Source: Scenedesmus sp. ARA3 | Lineage: Eukaryota > Chlorophyta > Chlorophyceae > Sphaeropleales > Scenedesmaceae | Assembly: GCA_004335835.1 (NCBI GenBank) | Contig: RWJK01000343.1 | Coordinates: 1 to 14,398 of the forward strand | Direction: 5' to 3' | DNA length: 14,398 nucleotides | Shown: positions 1 to 9,300 of the stretch, one piece after another | Position numbering within the stretch: position 1 is the stretch's first letter | Layout of the letters: each line of letters opens with the position of its first letter | Position numbers and translations under genes: made by a program | The notes under the pieces: generated by a model | The model's database searches: none | Told to the model about the DNA's origin: nothing | The model's input: only the letters and a program-made list of their open reading frames with translations

Positions 1-590
1 ACCAGATCCACCCCAGACATCGTCAGAAACAAAACGCAACACCATGGCAGAGGGGTCAGTCATATGACTGAACCATGCATGGCCAATAAAGTGCGCAGTT
101 TTTCAGCGCAACCTGGCAGCCTTCGCAGCTCTGCGTACATAGATTCCCTCAAATCAGAGGTGTCAGGACACTCCAAAACAAAGCGGGACAAAGTCTCAGT
201 AGCAGAGCCACATGCAGGACAGACAGTGGTAGGATTGGCCCGACGGCCACCATATGTGCTTGTACGTGCATGCACACACAAGCAGCGCAGACGAACTCGC
301 ATTAGGAGCTCGATACCACGTGAAGGACAACCTGAACACAAAAATGGCCTAGGTGCCTTGAAATGCATAGAATCAACATGAGTTTATGCACGTGAGTGAC
401 GTAAGTGCCAAAAGTGGATTTCTTGCTGGCAGCATCAGCCGCCACATCAGCATAGATGGATGCCACCTGCCGCCTGATGTGATTCTTGCACTCCTTAGCT
501 GACCCGGACGCAACTGCAACATTCACACCATACTTCAAGTTGCAGTGCACAAAAGTTGGAGTTAGTGAAAGTTGGCACATGGACATCTCT
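1..590 (-). pseudogene. LINE-type retrotransposon reverse transcriptase, degenerate C-terminal fragment
   Basis: Read on the minus strand, three blocks in different frames join into one LINE ORF2-like C-terminus. The first block (about 586-360) includes the phrase VASGSAKECKNHIR. The second (368-60) has IELLMRVRLRCLCVHARTS, then YGGRR, then a zinc-knuckle-like CPACG...ET...LECP at roughly 221-168. It ends at an in-frame stop at 62-60. The third block (57-1) is in another frame and reads DPSAMVLRFVSDDVWGGSG, running off the left edge. C-x2-C...ET...C after the thumb region is the usual ending of non-LTR retrotransposon proteins; here the usual His between ET and the last Cys is missing (ETLSRF). 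Two frame changes and the stop show a dead copy. The family is clear from motifs, but I cannot assign a clade. Confidence 0.75.
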
Positions 591-654
591 CTGAGGCATG
601 TAAAAATATTTCTGTCGTGTTACATTTACCAACTCCCTTCGTTTACCCCTCTGC

Positions 655-704
655 TACAAGGGGTGTGACAGGATCTAAGGGGAGTCAGCGCCCCCTTCGA
701 CTGT
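655..704. repeat. Dispersed repeat, copy A
   Basis: This stretch (AAGGGGTGTGACA, a spacer, then GTCAGCG and CCCCTTC, ending ACTGTG) matches 5463-5510 in the same order and nearly the same spacing. Both copies also have a TTTACCCC motif upstream, separated from the core by about 7 bases here and by a GC-rich insert of roughly 40 bases in the second copy. A shorter match (TGTCACCGACCC followed by TTTC) lies near 10345. Its outer parts are roughly inverted (AAGGGG against CCCCTT). It is probably part of a non-autonomous mobile element or the end of a larger one. Confidence 0.5.
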
Positions 705-797
705 GGTGCATGTTCAGCACAGCCTCTGGCACTGAGCCAGAGATAACCGCAAACGTCCCGGCCTGGGGCTATGCTGTGTAAATTTCAACGTCGAAAC

Positions 798-909
798 GTG
801 TATTCCACTCGACCAAGGAGTTTGAACTCAGATCAGTGAGCGTAAGGCTCGAGCCTTACGCTGGCTCACTGATCAGAGTTCACACTCCTTGGTCGAGTGG
901 AATATACCG
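798..909. repeat. Foldback (inverted-repeat) element, about 50-bp arms
   Basis: Two nearly identical arms face each other. The left arm runs from about 800 (TATTCCACTCGACCAAGGAG) to 850. The right arm runs from about 850 to 907 and ends in the complement (CTCCTTGGTCGAGTGGAATA). The centre is the palindrome GTAAGGCTCGAGCCTTAC. Only a few mismatches and one 3-base insertion (CTG in the right arm) interrupt pairing. There is essentially no loop. This length and symmetry fit a small MITE or foldback transposon, or a strongly structured transcript. No coding capacity is present. Confidence 0.8.
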
Positions 910-2054
910 TATGAGCTCGTACTGGAAGGGGACTTGGTTGAGTTCTGCGCTAATCTGTTAGCTGGTGTTGGGCCTGAAACCTACAGTCAGAAGATAAAAT
1001 TCTGACTGTAATTTTCTGAACATTACAGCAACTATTGGGGCGCTTTCGCAGGCTCAGCACCCTCAAAGTAATGAATAATAATAGAGCACTGTAGATGCTT
1101 TTAACTCGTCGGATACGGCACATGACACTTGGATTGGGAGGCCAAAGGCGCCGATTCACGAGCACTTGTGGGCGACATGCGGTTGGTGGGACGTTTACAG
1201 CCTGGATGGATTTTGTCAGTCACCAGCAGCGATGTCACCAACAGGGCCGTCACGTGGTGCGCGCGTGTGAGCCAAGTTGTAGCTGTTTCATTGTGACAGG
1301 CTGCCTGGACTACTTGCAAGAGTTGGCTGTGTTTGAGATGTAACATCATGAGCATCCTAGGAAATGCAGGCTGACGGCGGCGCTGCTGCAATACTGCAAT
1401 GCAGTGTCAACCGTGTCATGGGCTAAGCACAGCACACCACGTACTGTCGCGTATTTGGGCGCGTAATAATACTCACCAACTTGCGTATTGCATACCGTGT
1501 ATCCAACACCAATTGCATTGCGTATTGAGCATCCGTGGGCCCGCACCACCTCAGGTGCACGAGCTTGCAGATGAACTGCGGCGGGGCGTTCCAGCAGCCG
1601 CAGCAGCCCGGGAGCGTAACAGTGACGTCAGTGCAGGCGTTTGCAGCACGTGCAGCATCAGGAGAATCTGGTACAGCAGCTGACACGTGCTTGCTGACAT
1701 GTTGAACACACAAACTACGGCTGGCTGGCTAACAAACTGTTAATCTTGCAACACACCCTTGATTTGCTGCAAGTTCATCCTATGCGCAATAATTGCTTGT
1801 TCTGCAAGAGATCGCTAACGACACGCCTTCTCCACTGGCCAGTGGCCACTGGTCGCAATCTTGGTCTTCATCAATCATCCCCCCCCCTACTTTGCTGGAG
1901 GTGCAGATACTTGAAATTTGTTTAGTCCGGATGTGAAAGTGCGGCTGATAGGTAATAATGACAGACATCCGACATTGGTGCAAGCTCTTAATGGGACATG
2001 TGCGTTGTACGGTAGATGGCAACCGCCACATTATCAACAGATTTACCATGTCAC

Positions 2055-2136
2055 ACAACATTGACAGTACATGTTGTCCCTCTGCTCTGGAATAGGGACA
2101 ATAATGACAATTCTCCCTTTACAACATTGACAGTAC
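2055..2136. repeat. Direct repeat flanking a stem-loop, 3' of the methyltransferase gene
   Basis: The 16-base string ACAACATTGACAGTAC occurs at 2055-2070 and again at 2121-2136. Between them TTGTCCCT (2074-2081) pairs with AGGGACAA (2094-2101) around a 12-base loop. The unit sits within 140 bases downstream of the methyltransferase stop, so it may lie in the 3' UTR. It may equally be a small insertion with a target duplication. No function can be assigned. Confidence 0.55.
2119..2123 (-). terminator. Candidate poly(A) signal TGTAA of the methyltransferase gene
   Basis: TTACA on the plus strand is TGTAA on the minus strand, about 69 bases past the stop at 2192. TGTAA is the usual poly(A) signal in chlorophycean algae. 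A second copy at 2145-2149 is nearer the stop, so the exact site is open. Confidence 0.4.
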
Positions 2137-2191
2137 GAGTGATCTTACACCACAGATGTTGCTACGTGAATATGGTATGTGATGTGCCACG

Positions 2192-4525
2192 CTACACCAG
2201 CTTGAAATAGCTGACCTCCGAGCAGCATTCAGGGGCACCCGCATTGATCTCCTGGGCAAAGCTTGCGTAGCCAAGCTGCCCTAGGTGCAGGTAAGTCAGC
2301 GCCAGCTCTGCCCCAGTATGCGCCATGAATGGGTAAAGGGTGTCATTATGCATGTGAAATTCTACTGCAATCTGGGAGGGCAGTGTTGGGTCCTTGGACC
2401 TCCAATCTGAGAAGACCTTGTACTCATGGCCCTCTGCAGCGGAAGCAACAAGCATAGGCAGTTCAGTCGGAGCGCGAGCCAGGAGAGTCTAGGGGCGGCA
2501 ACATGTACAGCTTACAGTGCTGGTGCCCCCTGAGCTGTAGCTTCTGAGCACAGCCACTTGAGGAGCAAGCATAACATCACTAGATGCAGCACTAGAGACC
2601 TAAACCTGTGCTGTGTACTGATTGCAGCGGTCCCTGATGCCATAATGCTGCTGGCCTCCTCAACGGCCTGCACTACACCAGTGGTAACTATTATTTCATA
2701 TTGAATGAGCAAGCACTGTCACCTGCTGAATAGCATCCTTCACTGGTGACTTGAGATGTTAGCGTCATTGTGCCAACCAAGCAAGCCACATGACGAGCCG
2801 GGGCGCAGTTGAGTTGCTGCAAGCTGCTGCCTTACACACGTCCAGCACACAGTCTACACTGTCCACTAATTGATCATGTAGGTGCCTCACCTATGTCAAT
2901 TTTCAGCACGTCGACCTTGCTGTGGCCAAGTGTGGCAGTGATGTTTGCCCAAGACCTATACTCAGGGCCATGCTTGGCGTCCCCAACACACCACTTGTAG
3001 TACTTGTGGCGAGGCCCTTGCGACGTCCCATTGTAGGTGCAGTCAAAGGTGTTGATTTCACAAGTGGTGTCCCTCAGCACAGATTGTTCAAAGTCGTAGT
3101 TTCCTGTGTAATGATGCGGAACATAACGATGTTAGTGGAGTAAACTTTGCTGATTGTCATTTTGCCAATTTGGGTGCTAAAGTGTTACTCTCCATGAGCT
3201 GCTGAGCAGCAACTGTGATGCAAAGAGTCTACAGGTCTTATGCCTGGCTGTATCCTGTAGCCAACTGTCACTGGTCAGTCAGCGCTGACCGCAAATATTT
3301 CTATGCAGTGCCACCGCTGGTGTCCAATTGCAGCAGGTAACACTTGGGGCATGGCAGGTGTAGACGCACACCCAACTACATATGTTCTTATTTACATCAC
3401 TTATTATCTGCGTGCAACACTTGCTGTACAACCCAGCGATGCGAGCATGTCGTGCCTGTCGATGTCAGTGTTTGCATGCATGCAGTGCTATGAAAATTGT
3501 CACATGCAGTGACATTCTACCACACCATCTGGCAGTAGTGTTAGCTCCACTGTTAACCCAGTGGCTATGGGGTCCTGATATGAAAAACATGTGCCCAGCT
3601 GCCACCTGCTAAACTAAAGTGTATGTGCTGCATGTCGTGCATGTGAATGTATAAGCACAAATTAGACACCCACCGAGGCCTGGTGATGCATGATGTGCAT
3701 TTTAATCCAATCTGAGCCCGAAGACTGCTCATCTTAGGTCTCCTGACGCTTGGCATAGGCTGCAGCTGGCATGCTAGCACAGCACTCATGAGCTGGGCTG
3801 GCATGTAGACATAGTATTCATCTGACAGGATCCACACCTTCAAGCAATGCTGATTCAGGAGACCCTCATCCATGAGAATGTGCCGCATGATGTGCAACAG
3901 GCGCCGTCACTTACCTCACTTACGTTCAACTACTACTAGCCATAGATTTGAAATTTCATTGCACAGAATCTGCGCTGCAACTGTGAACTCAAGTGCCAGG
4001 CTCACCATTGCTTCCCAGTGAGTATACCACACATAGCTCATCCTCCAGTGCTGGTAACTTGCACAACAGTTTGCTGCCGTCGCCTAAGGATCCGTATCGA
4101 GAGAACGGTTGATCAGGCGGGCAGGAGATGATAGGCCCAAGCAGCTGCCACAGGTTTGCAGCATTGTCCCTCCCTTTGGATGCTTCAGTGACGCCATAGA
4201 AGGGAATGCTGGTGGAGAGCAACCTCTCTCGGAAGTCCGTAAGGTTTTTCAAAGCAGCTGCAGTGTATGGGTCTAGTGCTTTGCCTGCTTGGACGTTGTC
4301 AGATGTGTGTCCTCCTGCAGTGCTGGTTGCTGCTTCACCTGGCTTCTGTGTGAACCGGATGACTGTAGTGGCACGGTCTGTCAAGTGTTCGGTAAAATTA
4401 GATAGCGCCAGTACTGTGAGTAAAACGAAAGCCATAATCCCCACGTTGCGGGCAGTGGGTCTTTGCGCAAGCCTGGCCACGGCCACCGAGCCCCACTCTG
4501 ACGCTTTCAAAGGTTCGGAATACAT
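2192..4525 (-). CDS. METTL24-like (Methyltransf_22) membrane-anchored methyltransferase, three exons
   Basis: Exons 4525-4006, 3103-2891 and 2433-2192 join in phase (AATG|GTGAGC, TTACACAG|GA; ATAG|GTGAGG, GCTGCAG|AG) into a 324-residue protein. Residues 1-27 are a short basic tail, 28-44 (IMAFVLLTVLALSNF region) a signal anchor, about 45-130 a stem, and 134-324 the domain. Visible landmarks are FSRYGSLGDG (141-150), CVVYSLGSN then GNYDFE (165-179), TFDCT (192-196), KYYKWCVG, VDVLKIDIEGHE (237-248, with the E split across exons 2 and 3), PSQIAVEFH (19-27 of exon 3) and the C-terminal CCSEVSYFKLV. These follow the order of the METTL24/PF13383 family, SAM-dependent enzymes with unknown substrate. 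The anchor implies a Golgi or ER lumen location. The start at 4525 is the Met that precedes the anchor. It is divergent from the GT23 gene, 1.66-1.8 kb away. Intron 1 (about 900 nt) holds no convincing extra exon. The substrate, perhaps a glycan hydroxyl, is inference. Confidence 0.88.
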
Positions 4526-5095
4526 CTGCTGGGCTCCGAGCTATCCCACAGCGTCCACCTGTCCACCTGAAACTATAACCTATGTGCTTTTGAAATCCTA
4601 CCAACTGTGGCAGCGCCAGCTGCAGCGGCGCTGCAGGCTGCTGTCCGGGCCAGTTCCGAGAGGATTTCCTAGACACGTCTGAGGTAGGACAAGCGCGACA
4701 ACTACTAGAATAAGAGAAAAACACTAAATGTTTGAAAGGTCAGGGCAAGCCATCACGCGAAGCACCTGCCACAACAACCGTAGACACTCAGCTAAGGGGT
4801 CCCTGGATACTCGACAAAGCGCCAATGTAAAACGACAAATGGTCATCTCAAAACATTAGCAAAACATTTTACATTTCGATTTATGCGTACAGTGACTGTC
4901 ATTGTGACGCACTGAACAGCACCAATCATTGTTGTCCCCATTCCGGAGTGGAGGGGGAGGGCAAAGAAGTACCTATTTTCTTTGTAGTCCCCCACCCAGA
5001 TCGTGTGCTGCTGCCGGTGTTGGATGTTCATCATTTTCAACCGCGGCGGGTTGTCTTATTCTATCTTGCATACTATTGTATATATAATATATGCT

Positions 5096-5125
5096 GCAGC
5101 TTGCAAGCTGCGGCAATTGCCGCAG
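5096..5125. repeat. Two abutting perfect palindromes
   Basis: GCAGCTTGCAAGCTGC (5096-5111) is a perfect 16-bp palindrome. CTGCGGCAATTGCCGCAG (5108-5125) is a perfect 18-bp palindrome that overlaps it by four bases. Either arm set can extrude, giving mutually exclusive hairpins. They could be dimeric transcription-factor sites or replication-derived structures. There is no loop in either. Confidence 0.7.
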
Positions 5126-5147
5126 TGCCTGCCGTTGCTGTCTTGCC

Positions 5148-5220
5148 GGGAGTCAGGCCCCGGGCCCCGCGGGAGTCAGGCCCCGGGCCCCGCGGGCCGG
5201 CCGGCCCTGAGTCAGGGCCG
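5148..5220. repeat. GC-rich 23-bp tandem duplication with inverted half
   Basis: A 23-base unit beginning GGGAGTCAGGCCCCGGG occurs at 5148-5170 and 5171-5193. It is followed by a GGCCGGCCGGCC block and the inverse core CCCTGAGTCAGGGCC. The whole stretch is almost pure G+C, in contrast to the AT-rich DNA at 5060-5095. Frames through it translate to low-complexity Gly/Pro/Arg and are not coding. Confidence 0.75.
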
Positions 5221-5462
5221 CAGGGGGTTGTGCAGGGGTTGCGAGCACGTCCTCCGATGCTGTCCATGGTTGCGGCAGTTGCTTCAGCGCGACAGGGTGG
5301 CGGGGAGTTACCAGACGTTCGAAAACCAGTTGACAGTTCACAATGTTGCCCTTTGAGACTGAGACCACGTATATCATAGATGTGCAAGCAGATCTAGAAT
5401 CACTAACTTCACCTTTACCCCCCAGGCCCTGCCCGGGGCGGAGCCTCCGCGGACGGTCCGCT

Positions 5463-5510
5463 CCAAGGGTGTGACAAGGAGTTAGCGTGTCAGCGACCCC
5501 TTCAAATGTG
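5463..5510. repeat. Dispersed repeat, copy B
   Basis: AAGGGTGTGACA, then GTCAGCGACCCCTTC and ATGTG, repeats the order seen at 655-704. Relative to that copy, a GC-rich insert of about 40 bases (GGCGGAGCCTCCGC and GGACGGTCCGC, both hairpin-prone) lies between the upstream TTTACCCC motif and the core. Confidence 0.5.
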
Positions 5511-5614
5511 CCTTCAACTGTTGTTGATCACTGCACTTCAAGTGTGGTTGGCACCCATGCAATGCACCGGTAATTGCGGGTACCCGGTACTGCGGCGCAG
5601 CCTGCGCGGTTTTT

Positions 5615-5681
5615 GGACAATATCATACCTTTTTTATATAAAAAGGTATGATATTGGACAACATCATACCTTTTTTATATA
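5615..5681. repeat. AT-rich direct plus inverted repeat
   Basis: A 26-base string starting GGACAATATCATACC and ending TTTTTTATATA occurs at 5615-5640 and, with one change, at 5656-5681. Between them the reverse complement AAAAGGTATGATATTG is present, so 5618-5655 forms a near-perfect hairpin around TATATA. This arrangement looks like a duplicated terminal inverted repeat or a nested small insertion. Confidence 0.75.
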
Positions 5682-5821
5682 GTCCTACACCCGACTGTTT
5701 CTGATTGTTCAGGGGACCTGCAAGCGACAAAGAAACATCCAATTGGTATGGGCGGTTCAGTGGCACGTCAAGCGTCGAAACAGGCACCGGGCGGGCTTGG
5801 ATGCCAGGCCTAGAGAGTGAG

Positions 5822-5850
5822 GCCTGACTCAGCGCACTCAGTGCGCCAGG
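5822..5850. repeat. Nested palindrome upstream of the fucosyltransferase gene
   Basis: GCGCACT and AGTGCGC (5832-5846) pair around a single base and are flanked by GCCTG and CAGGC, extending the dyad to 5822-5850. It lies roughly 340 bases before the first possible start codon of the plus-strand gene and could be a regulatory dyad. Function is not shown. Confidence 0.45.
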
Positions 5851-6168
5851 CTGGCGGTTTGAGGCACTCAGAGTTTAGTAACTCGAATCCACGCGCCTGA
5901 TCGTTCAGCCTTCTCAGAGTTCTCACCCTTTTGCACGACAAACGTATTACAAGCGACTTTAGCTCTCGTTTATAGGGTGAATTTTGAAAGGTACGCGCGG
6001 GTGACTCACTCTCTGGTGACCTGGTTACATGAGAGTTCGTGGACTGAAGCCTGCTCTGAGAAAGCAGGGAGTGCAGATCACACAATATAAGTTTTCTCAT
6101 TCATCTTCTGGTTTCATACCTTCACGTCTTGGTGGCGCGGTGTTTACCGAAAACGAAGGCTGGACGAA

Positions 6169-6195
6169 ATGAGGCTGAATAAGCGTCATGCATAA
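6169..6195 (+). promoter_or_regulatory. Short upstream ORF in the fucosyltransferase leader
   Basis: ATG at 6169 opens an eight-codon frame (MRLNKRHA) that stops at 6195. It overlaps the ATG at 6188, which is in frame with the main protein. If the transcript begins upstream, a scanning ribosome would meet this frame first. This would disfavour start 6188 and make reinitiation at 6320 plausible. Transcript start is unknown. Confidence 0.35.
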
Positions 6196-6319
6196 TACTC
6201 GGTTCTTCAGCGAATTCGGTATATTATCTAGCAATACAGCTGGTGCATCGCTAGCAGCCGTCGGATCTGTCAAGGCTTATGCAGAGGCACGCGTTCAGGA
6301 AGCACGCGGCAACATCAGT

Positions 6320-9300
6320 ATGAGCAGGAGGCCTGCACCTCCCTTGCTATGGCGCAGCTCACATGTTGCGTACCTTGTCCTGGGGTGCTTGCTGGCAGTG
6401 CACTGCTGCGAAGCTCAGCAGCAGCTCCCAATCTGGAGGAGGCACTACCTGCTTGCAAATTCATCAGTGCAACTTGAGCCCTGCTCAACCAGGCAGCTGC
6501 CTCGCGCTTGGCTGCCATCTAGATTAGAACGGCAAGGCACAGCACAACTCCCTGGCACTGCTGAATTGCAGAGGATCATTTATGATCACCAGCACCCACG
6601 TGACTGCAGCAGCGTCAGATTCCTGGTGTTCAGGCACCCACCACATCTAGGTTTTGGGGCGATGGTAGACTACTTGGCTGACGCCCTTGCCTGGGCAATG
6701 GCGGAGGGCAGGGTGCTGCTGCTCGACTACCAGTCACCTTGGACAAGGTGATGTACACATGCGCTTGGCGGGTAGTGTAATCAACAACAGTCTGACTGTG
6801 GTGTTGACTGGTATTGAATAGTATATGCAAACGGTGACCACATGCAGCACGCATGCCCGTTGTCTTCATTATTTTGAATCACTCTACAACAGGTTTGGCC
6901 CAAGTCCCTGTGCAGTGTGGTGCTTGCACACCGTTGAGCAAATCCAGTGGTTCTGTCACAGTTTCTGGGCCACAATCTTCGACAGGGTTAGGTGAACAGC
7001 TAGTGATGTTGATTGCAGTGTACAACAAATGTGTGTTTTTTATTTTGCCCAAAGCTGATAGCTGACGACAAGTACCTTGTACCTGCTTGCAGGGGCTCGC
7101 CTAGAACGTGAGTAGCTTGAATCTGAAGGTGCAAGCAACCGCTGGAGCATGCGTTGTATGCAGCTTGTCGTCTTAGTTGGATATATTAATCTAGTACCTC
7201 CCATGAAATGGTATATATAAGAGAGATGCATTCGACGCAGCTGACGTCACATTGCATTGCTAACATGCAACGCCGTATCTGGGTTAAGCCATGGGTATTA
7301 TCAGCAAACAACTGTATGAAGTGTCAAGCTCAGCATGCACCCATTACACTCTTCAGTGCTGAGCATTTATGATTTTTGCATCAACTGCTGCATGCCCCTT
7401 CAGGACGCAATAAACAATGCTGAAACAGCTGCAGCATCGTGTGCTGTCAGCTCGCCCTGCCATTATTTATTATGTTGGTGATCCCGGAATCTTGCTTGTG
7501 GGACGAACCAGTACACAACTGGCAGCACCAGGCATTGCTGAGCATCCATGTTGTTACACGCGTTGACACAACAGGTACTGTCAGGGCGGCGCATTGGCGT
7601 TGGATGAATGCTACTTTGAGCCCGTCTCCTCCTGCACCTTGCGTGACGCTTATGGCCCAGATGTAGTAGCAGAATGGGGCAAGTCGTTGCAATTGAGCAC
7701 TTTGGAGGCAGCGCGCAGTCGTCTGCATGGTGACAAGATATTTTTCAATGCGGTCATCAACAAAAACGAGTACAACGGGGTGCCACCACAGGTGAGTAAT
7801 AACATTACTGTGTCAGACCATTCATGCACCACCATCTGAGCAGACAGCAGCATTTGTAACTGCTATGATGATGGCATGCATCAATACATGTGCTTTGTGG
7901 TTGTCGTGCGCCAGCAAGTGCTGCATGTTGGGGTTAAGCTTGACCCAGGTGTCGTAACTCAACTTTCTTCTGCTGCGCATTAATAACATCAAATCAAAAA
8001 ATCTAAGGAGCGGATTTAAGACTAAATCAGTTGTTAGCCCAGGTACATCTAAAGTCATCATCTTCATCACATTGCGGGCTGCTGGGGATACTGCATGCAA
8101 TGAGTGCCATAAGCAAATGCAGCGTGGCGTAGTGCCTGGAGATGCTGTTGATACAGATGAAGCTGCGGCCACTCCCTCAGCACCTGCATGCCCTACCAAC
8201 AATCCCATTTGTACTGCCCATGCAGGCTGATCCCTTTGTCAACAAGTTCGTCCGTGGAATGAAAATTGGTGGTCTCCCTTCAGAAATGTACTGGTTCCGA
8301 ACTGTCGCCACGAGCTACGTCATGCGCCTGAACAGCAGGACGCTGCAGGTAGTGCCTGATACACCACACAACGCAACACGAGCGCTTGTGTATTGCATAC
8401 TGCATTCCCTTGGACGCCCAACGCAAAATGACAGTTTTTATGCAAGCTGAGCACTGCTCCAATGCAAGAAGAGCACTGCTGCCAGTTACAACTGAAATCC
8501 TGTTTTGCATACCAAACCAAACCCTACAAGGCCAATGGGTCACTAACGCAACACCAAATGTGGCTGTACTGTTTCCCTTATTTCAACAGGCTTTTGACTC
8601 GTTCCTACTTGTGACACTGTGTCACCACCTGAATCATCATATACAAATGTCTGTGCATATTGCATAATGCGATTGGAACCCCTGCTTGTAAAGAACAGTT
8701 TATTCACAGTACATCATGTGATGCACGGGTCACATGTAGCACTGCACTATGCGCAGGTGGTCAACATATTGAAGCAGCGTTTCTTCAAAGACCTGGTCAT
8801 TAGTCCAGGCACGGTGTCAATCCACATTCGCCGAGGTGACAAAATCAGGATTGGAGAGATGAAGTTTGTGCCCGACTCGACATACCAAAGCTATGCCCAA
8901 GCGCTGCACACAGCCAACCTTGATGTCTTGAACCAATCTGCTTTTGTAAGCACCGAAGACCCCACAGCATTGGAATCGCTGGCTCGGAATATGACGTCCT
9001 GGACCATCCAGTACACAAGTGTGCCAAGGAACAACCATGACGGCAAAGCAGTGAGTCACCGAATGATCTGACTTACGGCCGCGTAATCACTTAATATCGT
9101 GCTGCCGGTGGGCACCTGGTGCTTTGGTTCATCCTTATCGATGTGCTGCCCTGCCAGCACAATGCATAGCCCCGCCCGGGCCTGGCCCAGGCAAGGTGCG
9201 GGATCATCCTAGAGCTGCTTCTGGCACAGAGGGGCTGCTACGCTTATAATCATTGCGTGGCAAGACCACGTTTTCGACCATCATGAAGCGTATGTTATCA

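Larger units (their letters stand above)
591..2191. other. Intergenic stretch without a recognisable gene
   Basis: No open frame here resembles a known protein on either strand. It contains a dispersed-repeat copy (655-704), a foldback element (798-909), a run of nine C at 1879-1887 and two overlapping 14-bp palindromes at 1832-1845 and 1839-1852 built from CCACTGG/CCAGTGG. A GC-richer island at about 1550-1690 has a plus-strand frame with the phrase VHELADELRRGVPAAAAARE and could be a decayed exon. The last 140 bases (2050-2191) are probably the 3' UTR and downstream region of the minus-strand methyltransferase gene. Confidence 0.6.
4526..6187. other. Divergent intergenic region between the methyltransferase and fucosyltransferase genes
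   Basis: This stretch must hold the promoters and 5' UTRs of both flanking genes. Overlapping frames here have no family resemblance and their composition reflects GC-rich repeats. It contains a pair of abutting perfect palindromes (5096-5125), a GC-rich tandem repeat (5148-5220), copy B of a dispersed repeat (5463-5510), an AT-rich direct/inverted repeat (5615-5681) and a palindrome at 5822-5850. AT-rich TATATAATATATG at about 5080-5093 could be TATA-like, but is far from either start. Confidence 0.6.

Noticed and set aside
3565..3897. A 110-codon minus-strand frame inside intron 1 of the methyltransferase gene
   Set aside because: Exons 1 and 2 join in phase across it with the family's continuous SLGSN-GNYDFE block. 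The frame has no family resemblance and would interrupt that block.
4206..4682. A 158-codon plus-strand frame
   Set aside because: It lies antisense to the well-supported first exon of the methyltransferase gene and shows no domain.
5148..5193. Short regular repeats that might suggest a CRISPR array, here and at 13995-14066
   Set aside because: Both are two-copy head-to-tail duplications without spacers, in DNA that is clearly eukaryotic.
4948..5379. Several overlapping frames of more than 70 codons
   Set aside because: They pass through the GC-rich tandem repeat and palindromes. Length is due to lack of AT-rich stops, and the peptides are low-complexity Gly/Pro/Arg.
5850..5905. A tRNA-like B-box (ACTCGAATCC)
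   Set aside because: No cloverleaf with matching acceptor and anticodon stems could be drawn around it.
7093..7107. A 15-base micro-exon candidate between CTTGCAG and GTGAGT in the fucosyltransferase gene
   Set aside because: It would leave phase 2, which does not match the phase-0 exon at 7585, and its residues fit no family block.
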